Positions 58,608 through 62,876 of a stretch of DNA of 62,876 nt are shown here, piece after piece. The position numbers were made by a program, and so were the translations under genes. Origin of the DNA: CAG-791 sp963605745 (GTDB lineage Bacteria; Bacillota; Clostridia; Lachnospirales; Lachnospiraceae); the NCBI GenBank assembly GCA_963605745.1, contig CAVCWT010000014.1, positions 1 to 62,876 of the forward strand, given 5' to 3'. The notes beneath the pieces were generated by a model. That model saw nothing but the letters and a program-made list of their open reading frames with translations, was not told where the DNA came from and did not search any database. Each line of letters starts with the position of its first letter. Position 1 is the stretch's first letter.

Positions 58608-60905
58608 ATGGTTACAATACGGGAAAAGGGCGGCTATTACCTTGGAGACGGAAGATGGATTGAGGACGGCGCGGATGCTGCGGCAAGGCTTGCGGCAGAG
58701 GGCGTGTCTGCAACAAGGGAAGAGGCCAGAGACAAGACGATGGCCTGGGGAATTCTGTCTGCGCATAATACCTCTGGCAGCAAGGACAAGCTTCAGATTA
58801 AATTCGACCAGCTTACCAGTCATGACATCACCTATGTCGGCATCATTCAGACGGCCAGGGCATCCGGACTGGAGAAGTTTCCGATCCCCTATGTTCTGAC
58901 CAACTGTCATAACTCCTTATGTGCAGTCGGCGGTACGATCAATGAGGATGATCACATGTTCGGCCTGACTGCCGCACAGAAATACGGCGGAATCTATGTG
59001 CCGCCGCACCTTGCGGTCATTCATCAGTACGCCAGAGAAATGATGGCAAGAACCGGGGGGATGATTCTGGGCTCCGATTCGCATACCCGGTATGGCGCAC
59101 TGGGAACCATGGCCATGGGAGAGGGCGGCCCCGAGCTGGTTAAACAGCTCCTGAATCAGACCTATGATATCAAGCGCCCGGAGGTCATTGCCATTCATCT
59201 GACCGGTACGCCAAAGCGCGGCGTTGGACCGCACGATGTCAACATCGCACTGATCGGAGCCGTCTTCGAGAGCGGCTTTGTTAAGAATAAGGTCCTGGAG
59301 TTTATCGGTGAGGGTGTACATAACCTGTCAGAGGATTATCGAATCGGCATCGATGTCATGACGACAGAGACAACATGTCTGTCCTCTATCTGGGAGACGG
59401 ATGACAAGACAAAGGATTGGCTTGCTCTGCATGGCAGAGAGGAGGCTTACAAGCCTCTGGCACCGGAAAAGGGCGCTTATTATGACGGAATCATTGACAT
59501 TGATCTGTCAACGATCGAGCCGATGATTGCCATGCCCTTCCACCCGTCCATGGCCTATACCATTGATGAGGTCAATCACAATTTAGACGAGGTTCTCCAT
59601 GCGGTGGAGGAACGGGCGAAGGTATCGTTCGGAGATCAGGTGGAGGCCAATCTCAAGGATAAGGTCGTAGGCGGCAGATTCCAGGTGGATCAGGGTATCA
59701 TTGCCGGCTGTGCAGGCGGCGGCTTTGAGAATATCTGCGAGGCAGCAGGCATTCTGGACGGAGAGAACATCGGCAGCGGCAAGTTCTCCTTGTCGGTCTA
59801 TCCGGCATCCCAGCCGATTTATGCGGAGTTAATTCGAAACGGCGTGGCAGCCTCTTTGATGGATGCAGGTGCCGTGCTGAAGACCGCCTTCTGCGGACCT
59901 TGCTTTGGTGCGGGTGACACACCGGCCAACAATGCCTTCTCCATTCGTCATTCGACGAGAAACTTCCCGAACCGGGAGGGTTCAAAGCCGCAGAAGGGAC
60001 AGATCTCCTATGTGGCACTGATGGATGCCAGATCCATTGCAGCAACGGCGGCCAACCAGGGCTTTTTGACCCCTGCAACCGATATGGATAAGGATATTCC
60101 CTGCTATCAATATCACTTTGACAAGGGAATCTATGAGAAGAGAGTATTCGATTCTCACGGCGAGGCAGATTCGAATGCAGAGCTGCAGCTGGGACCGAAC
60201 ATTCGCGACTGGCCGAAGATGGAGCCCCTGCCGGAGCATCTGGCTCTTCGCGTCGTAGCAGAGATTCATGATCCTGTCACCACAACCGATGAGCTGATTC
60301 CTTCCGGAGAAACCTCTTCCTTCCGTTCCAACCCGGAGGGTCTGGCAGAGTTTACACTCTCGAGAAAAGCACCGGACTATGTGGCACTTGCGAAGGAAGT
60401 GCGAGAGGGTGAGCGGGCACAGGTTGCAGGCAACTGCATCGGAAAGGCTCTTCCCGGATTCCATGACATTATGCAGGCCATCAAGGGCAAATTCCCGGAG
60501 GTTGGCCGTGCCAACATCGGGATTGGTTCTACGATCTTTGCAGTAAAGCCGGGAGATGGATCGGCAAGAGAGCAGGCGGCCTCCTGCCAGAAGGTACTGG
60601 GCGGCTGGGCGAACATTGCCAATGAGTATGCCACCAAGCGCTATCGCAGTAATCTGATCAACTGGGGCATGCTGCCATTTGTCATTCCGGAGGGAGAGCT
60701 GCCCTTTACCAAGATGGATTACCTGTTCTTCCATGACATCCGGAAGGCGGTTGAAGAAAAGGCAGAGAGCTTTACCGGCTATGTGGTAAAGGGAACGGAC
60801 CTGATTCCGTTCACGGTAACCTTAGGAGAACTGACCGATGAAGAGCGTCAGATTATCCTGGATGGGTGCCTGATCAATTACAACCGCAGATCCCTGAATC
60901 AGTAA
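58608..60905 (+). CDS. Aconitase-family hydratase (YbhJ-like)
   Basis: A 765-residue member of the aconitase superfamily. The three iron-sulfur ligands are retained: C368 (AGCAGGGF), C429 and C432 (CGPCFGAGDTPANN), with spacing close to that of aconitase. GSDSHTRYGALGTMAMGEGG is conserved in the N-terminal half and the C-terminal swivel domain is present. It resembles E. coli YbhJ, a putative hydratase of unknown substrate, in length and layout, so citrate as substrate is not proven. Its own promoter region carries a strong palindrome. No citrate synthase or isocitrate dehydrogenase gene lies nearby. Confidence 0.85.
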   Translation: MVTIREKGGYYLGDGRWIEDGADAAARLAAEGVSATREEARDKTMAWGILSAHNTSGSKDKLQIKFDQLTSHDITYVGIIQTARASGLEKFPIPYVLTNCHNSLCAVGGTINEDDHMFGLTAAQKYGGIYVPPHLAVIHQYAREMMARTGGMILGSDSHTRYGALGTMAMGEGGPELVKQLLNQTYDIKRPEVIAIHLTGTPKRGVGPHDVNIALIGAVFESGFVKNKVLEFIGEGVHNLSEDYRIGIDVMTTETTCLSSIWETDDKTKDWLALHGREEAYKPLAPEKGAYYDGIIDIDLSTIEPMIAMPFHPSMAYTIDEVNHNLDEVLHAVEERAKVSFGDQVEANLKDKVVGGRFQVDQGIIAGCAGGGFENICEAAGILDGENIGSGKFSLSVYPASQPIYAELIRNGVAASLMDAGAVLKTAFCGPCFGAGDTPANNAFSIRHSTRNFPNREGSKPQKGQISYVALMDARSIAATAANQGFLTPATDMDKDIPCYQYHFDKGIYEKRVFDSHGEADSNAELQLGPNIRDWPKMEPLPEHLALRVVAEIHDPVTTTDELIPSGETSSFRSNPEGLAEFTLSRKAPDYVALAKEVREGERAQVAGNCIGKALPGFHDIMQAIKGKFPEVGRANIGIGSTIFAVKPGDGSAREQAASCQKVLGGWANIANEYATKRYRSNLINWGMLPFVIPEGELPFTKMDYLFFHDIRKAVEEKAESFTGYVVKGTDLIPFTVTLGELTDEERQIILDGCLINYNRRSLNQ

Positions 60906-60937
60906 GCTGGGCGGCAGACGACTTTGACTTTGAAAGA

Positions 60938-60979
60938 ACGGTCCTGCGAATATTGCAGGTACAGGATTTGCGGGACCGT
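60938..60979 (+). repeat. Hairpin between the hydratase gene and plsC
   Basis: ACGGTCCTGCGAAT pairs with ATTTGCGGGACCGT with two G-U pairs over 14 positions. No T-run follows, so it may attenuate or stabilise rather than terminate. Confidence 0.55.
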
Positions 60980-61028
60980 GGAAACCTATATACAAAAAGA
61001 TGCCGGGAGAGGATTCGGAGAACGGAGC

Positions 61029-61814
61029 ATGACAATCTATACGATTACAACGATACTGGCGGCAGCCATTTTCTTTATCTGCGGATTGCCGGTGATGCTG
61101 GTGCTGCTGATTGTGGATTTGATTTCGCCCAAGGCGGCAGACCGCATTTCCTACGCGATGGTTTGCTGGGGGCTGCGGATCGTGGGGAAGGGGACCTTCT
61201 GCCCGGTGACGGTCATGGGGAAAGAGAATCTCCAGCCGGGAAGGGCAGCAATGTATGCGGGCAACCACCGGTCCATTTTCGATATTGTCCTGACGGCGCC
61301 TTTGCTGCCAAGGCCCTTTGTCATCGTGGCCAAGGAGGAGCTGGGCAAGGTCCCGCTCCTGAGCTACTGGATGCGGCGGATTCACTGCCTGTTTCTCAAC
61401 CGCAGTGACATTCGTGCCGGGGCTCAGATGGTAACGGACGCGACTAATGAGATGAAAGGCGGCAAGTCCGTTCTGATCTTTCCCGAGGGCACGCGGACAC
61501 ATACAGAGGGACAGCTTCAGCAGTTTAAGGGCGGGAGCTTTAAGATTGCCATTCGTGCCGGGGCTCCGATTGTACCGGTTACCATCATCGGAACCGGCAA
61601 CATTCTGGAGGACCATATAAAGACAGAGCACCTGAAAGTGTACCGGACGCCGGTCACCATTATCTTTGGGGAGCCGATTGAGACAGCCGGAATGTCCGTT
61701 GCAGATCGGAAGGCGCTGCCGCAGAGGGTGGAGCAGGTGATTGCGGATACCTATCAAAAATACGCACCGGACAAATGGATCGGTGTTGTGGCGCAGGAGG
61801 AAGAGAAGGCATGA
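61029..61814 (+). CDS. plsC: 1-acyl-sn-glycerol-3-phosphate acyltransferase
   Basis: A 261-residue membrane-associated acyltransferase that makes phosphatidic acid. One N-terminal transmembrane helix (about 5-27) is followed by the active-site NHRSIFD (NHx4D), FLNRSD, and the glycerol-phosphate site FPEGTRT, then PIVPVTIIGT. ATG 61029 has GGAGAA 8 bases upstream; the longer open frame covers the hairpin above. It overlaps pyrK by four bases. Confidence 0.93.
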   Translation: MTIYTITTILAAAIFFICGLPVMLVLLIVDLISPKAADRISYAMVCWGLRIVGKGTFCPVTVMGKENLQPGRAAMYAGNHRSIFDIVLTAPLLPRPFVIVAKEELGKVPLLSYWMRRIHCLFLNRSDIRAGAQMVTDATNEMKGGKSVLIFPEGTRTHTEGQLQQFKGGSFKIAIRAGAPIVPVTIIGTGNILEDHIKTEHLKVYRTPVTIIFGEPIETAGMSVADRKALPQRVEQVIADTYQKYAPDKWIGVVAQEEEKA

Positions 61815-62665
61815 GGGCAGAGCATAAGACAAAGGAAACCGTAACGGTCACGGAGGCATCACAGCTCGCAGAAGGCGTGTTTTCGGTGACACTGCAGTAT
61901 CCGAATGGCTTACCGGGCATCGTGCGCCCGGGGCAGTTCGTCGGTGTTTATCCAAAGGATGCAGCGGCTCTTCTCCCGCGGCCGATTTCTATTTGCGGAT
62001 ATGATCAGCAGAAGGGAACTCTTCGCCTGGTATACCGCGTTGTAGGAAAGGGGACCGGAGAGTTTTCTTCCTTACAGGCGGGGGATACCGCAGATGTTCT
62101 GGGAGTTCTGGGAAACGGCTATGACCTTAACCTTCTGACCGGGAAAAAGGTCCTGCTCCTCGGAGGCGGAATCGGAGCACCGCCGATGCTGGGACTGGCT
62201 GCTGCGCTTTATGAAGCGAACACGGCAGCGGGAGTGGAGCATCCAAAGGAACGAGTGACGGCAGCTATGGGCTATCGCAGCGGACACAGCAGAAAAGAAC
62301 TGTTCCTTTCAGAGGAATTCGAGAAAGTGAGTCAGCTCCTTGTTGCAACGGACGATGGCTCTGCGGGGTTCCACGGGAATGTCGTGGAAGCGGTGAAGGC
62401 ACAGGCTTTAGAAACCGGAGAGCGTCCTTCCTATGATGCCATCTGTGCCTGCGGACCGCTCCCTATGCTGCGGGGCGTGAAGACCCTGGCAGCACAGCTG
62501 GGGATTCCTGCCTGGATTTCACTGGAGGAGAGGATGGCCTGCGGTGTCGGAGCCTGTCTTGGCTGCGTTGCCAAAACGACACAGTTGGATGAGCATTCTC
62601 ATGTACATAATGCAAGAGTATGCACGGAAGGTCCTGTTTTTGCCGCTGAGGATGTGGAAATCTAG
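61811..62665 (+). CDS. pyrK: Dihydroorotate dehydrogenase electron transfer subunit
   Basis: A 284-residue ferredoxin reductase-like protein that passes electrons from dihydroorotate dehydrogenase B to NAD. The FAD-binding domain has PRPISICGYD, the NAD domain has LLLGGGIGAPPMLGLA, and the [2Fe-2S] cysteines are CGVGACLGC plus a later C near residue 273. It starts at ATG 61811, overlapping plsC by ATGA. Normally pyrD follows, but here a family B repeat array begins at the stop codon, so pyrD, if present, lies beyond the window. Confidence 0.93.
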   Translation: MRAEHKTKETVTVTEASQLAEGVFSVTLQYPNGLPGIVRPGQFVGVYPKDAAALLPRPISICGYDQQKGTLRLVYRVVGKGTGEFSSLQAGDTADVLGVLGNGYDLNLLTGKKVLLLGGGIGAPPMLGLAAALYEANTAAGVEHPKERVTAAMGYRSGHSRKELFLSEEFEKVSQLLVATDDGSAGFHGNVVEAVKAQALETGERPSYDAICACGPLPMLRGVKTLAAQLGIPAWISLEERMACGVGACLGCVAKTTQLDEHSHVHNARVCTEGPVFAAEDVEI

Positions 62666-62876
62666 TACTGATTTATAATAACTAGCCATATAAACTTGCC
62701 TGATTTGCGGATAGCACGCGTCAAAAATCCTCAGCGTAGCCCGCTACGCCTACGTTTTTTTGACACGCACTCTCCGAAAATCATTCTGTGTTATCTGGTC
62801 AGTTATTTTGCAAACGCTGTACTAGTACAGCGATTTTTAAATAACTAGCCATATTAACTTGCCTGATTTCCGAATA
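62666..62876 (+). repeat. Family B tandem array of palindromic elements
   Basis: One full unit and the start of a second, with a period of 163 bp (AATAACTAGCCATAT at 62677 and 62840). Arms 62677-62712 and 62771-62806 are inverted copies of each other with about ten mismatches. Between them GTCAAAAA pairs with TTTTTGAC, and GCGTAGC pairs with GCTACGC. Units are joined by TTTTGCAAA and the palindrome CGCTGTACTAGTACAGCG. CTAGTAC at the pyrK stop repeats the unit junction, so the array starts inside the stop codon. Confidence 0.85.

Noticed and set aside
1..62876. Mobile element or prophage explaining the repeats
   Set aside because: No transposase, integrase, phage structural gene or att-like duplication is visible; the repeats, if mobile, would need enzymes encoded elsewhere.

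Overview
The window is ordinary chromosomal DNA from a low-to-middle GC Gram-positive anaerobe, most likely a Clostridia member close to Lachnospiraceae. The evidence is pyruvate:ferredoxin oxidoreductase with a 2[4Fe-4S] ferredoxin, a paired glgC/glgD glycogen locus, MecA, SpoVG, DnaD and DnaI-type helicase-loading proteins, GdpP, an ATP synthase with sodium-type c-subunit residues, and strong AGGAGG ribosome binding sites. I see no phage, plasmid, insertion sequence, CRISPR array, rRNA or tRNA. The species is not identifiable by eye.

Layout. 1-3342: zinc phospholipase-C-like protein, catabolic threonine ammonia-lyase, a small unknown protein and a DUF308 membrane protein. 3660-4794: rpsF-ssb-rpsR. 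4976-7843: a domain-swapped GH3 glycosidase. 7911-13393: gdpP-rplI-dnaB and a polytopic membrane protein. 13485-18353, minus strand: ferredoxin, pyruvate:ferredoxin oxidoreductase and mecA. 18421-19266: no recognisable gene. 19396-25712: a GH18 cell-wall protein with a striking tyrosine/acid-rich tail, tsaC/sua5, rpiB, upp, dCMP deaminase and a SleB-like wall hydrolase. 25958-35931: the atp operon (atpZ, atpI, B, E, F, H, A, G, D, C) followed by a large exported protein. 36062-41005, minus strand: prs, dnaI/dnaC-like, dnaD and murC. 41410-44111: glgC, glgD and spoVG. 44354-50690: mfd, pth and a Na/phosphate cotransporter with PhoU domain. 50928-52376, minus strand: pncB. 52576-62665: ileS, glgP, an aconitase-family hydratase, plsC and pyrK.

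The genes are mostly housekeeping. Energy metabolism is fermentative: PFOR makes acetyl-CoA and reduced ferredoxin, and the ATP synthase probably couples to sodium. Glycogen is made through GlgC/GlgD and broken down by GlgP. Replication proteins (SSB, DnaB, the DnaI-like loader, DnaD) are spread over the window.

The least ordinary content is between the genes. One family of modular palindromic elements (family A, TTTAGCACC/GGTGCTAAA ends, seven full or partial copies) shows compensating base changes between copies, and one copy lies inside the atp operon. A second palindromic family (family B) sits against stop codons and forms a 163-bp tandem array at the right edge. Other notable sites are five TGTNAA hexamers at exact 11-bp spacing (a Pho-box-like array) before the phosphate transporter, three perfect DnaA boxes in 86 bp at the murC terminator, a 27-bp operator-like palindrome before the hydratase gene, and a small leader ORF apparently coupled to the Shine-Dalgarno-less atpZ.
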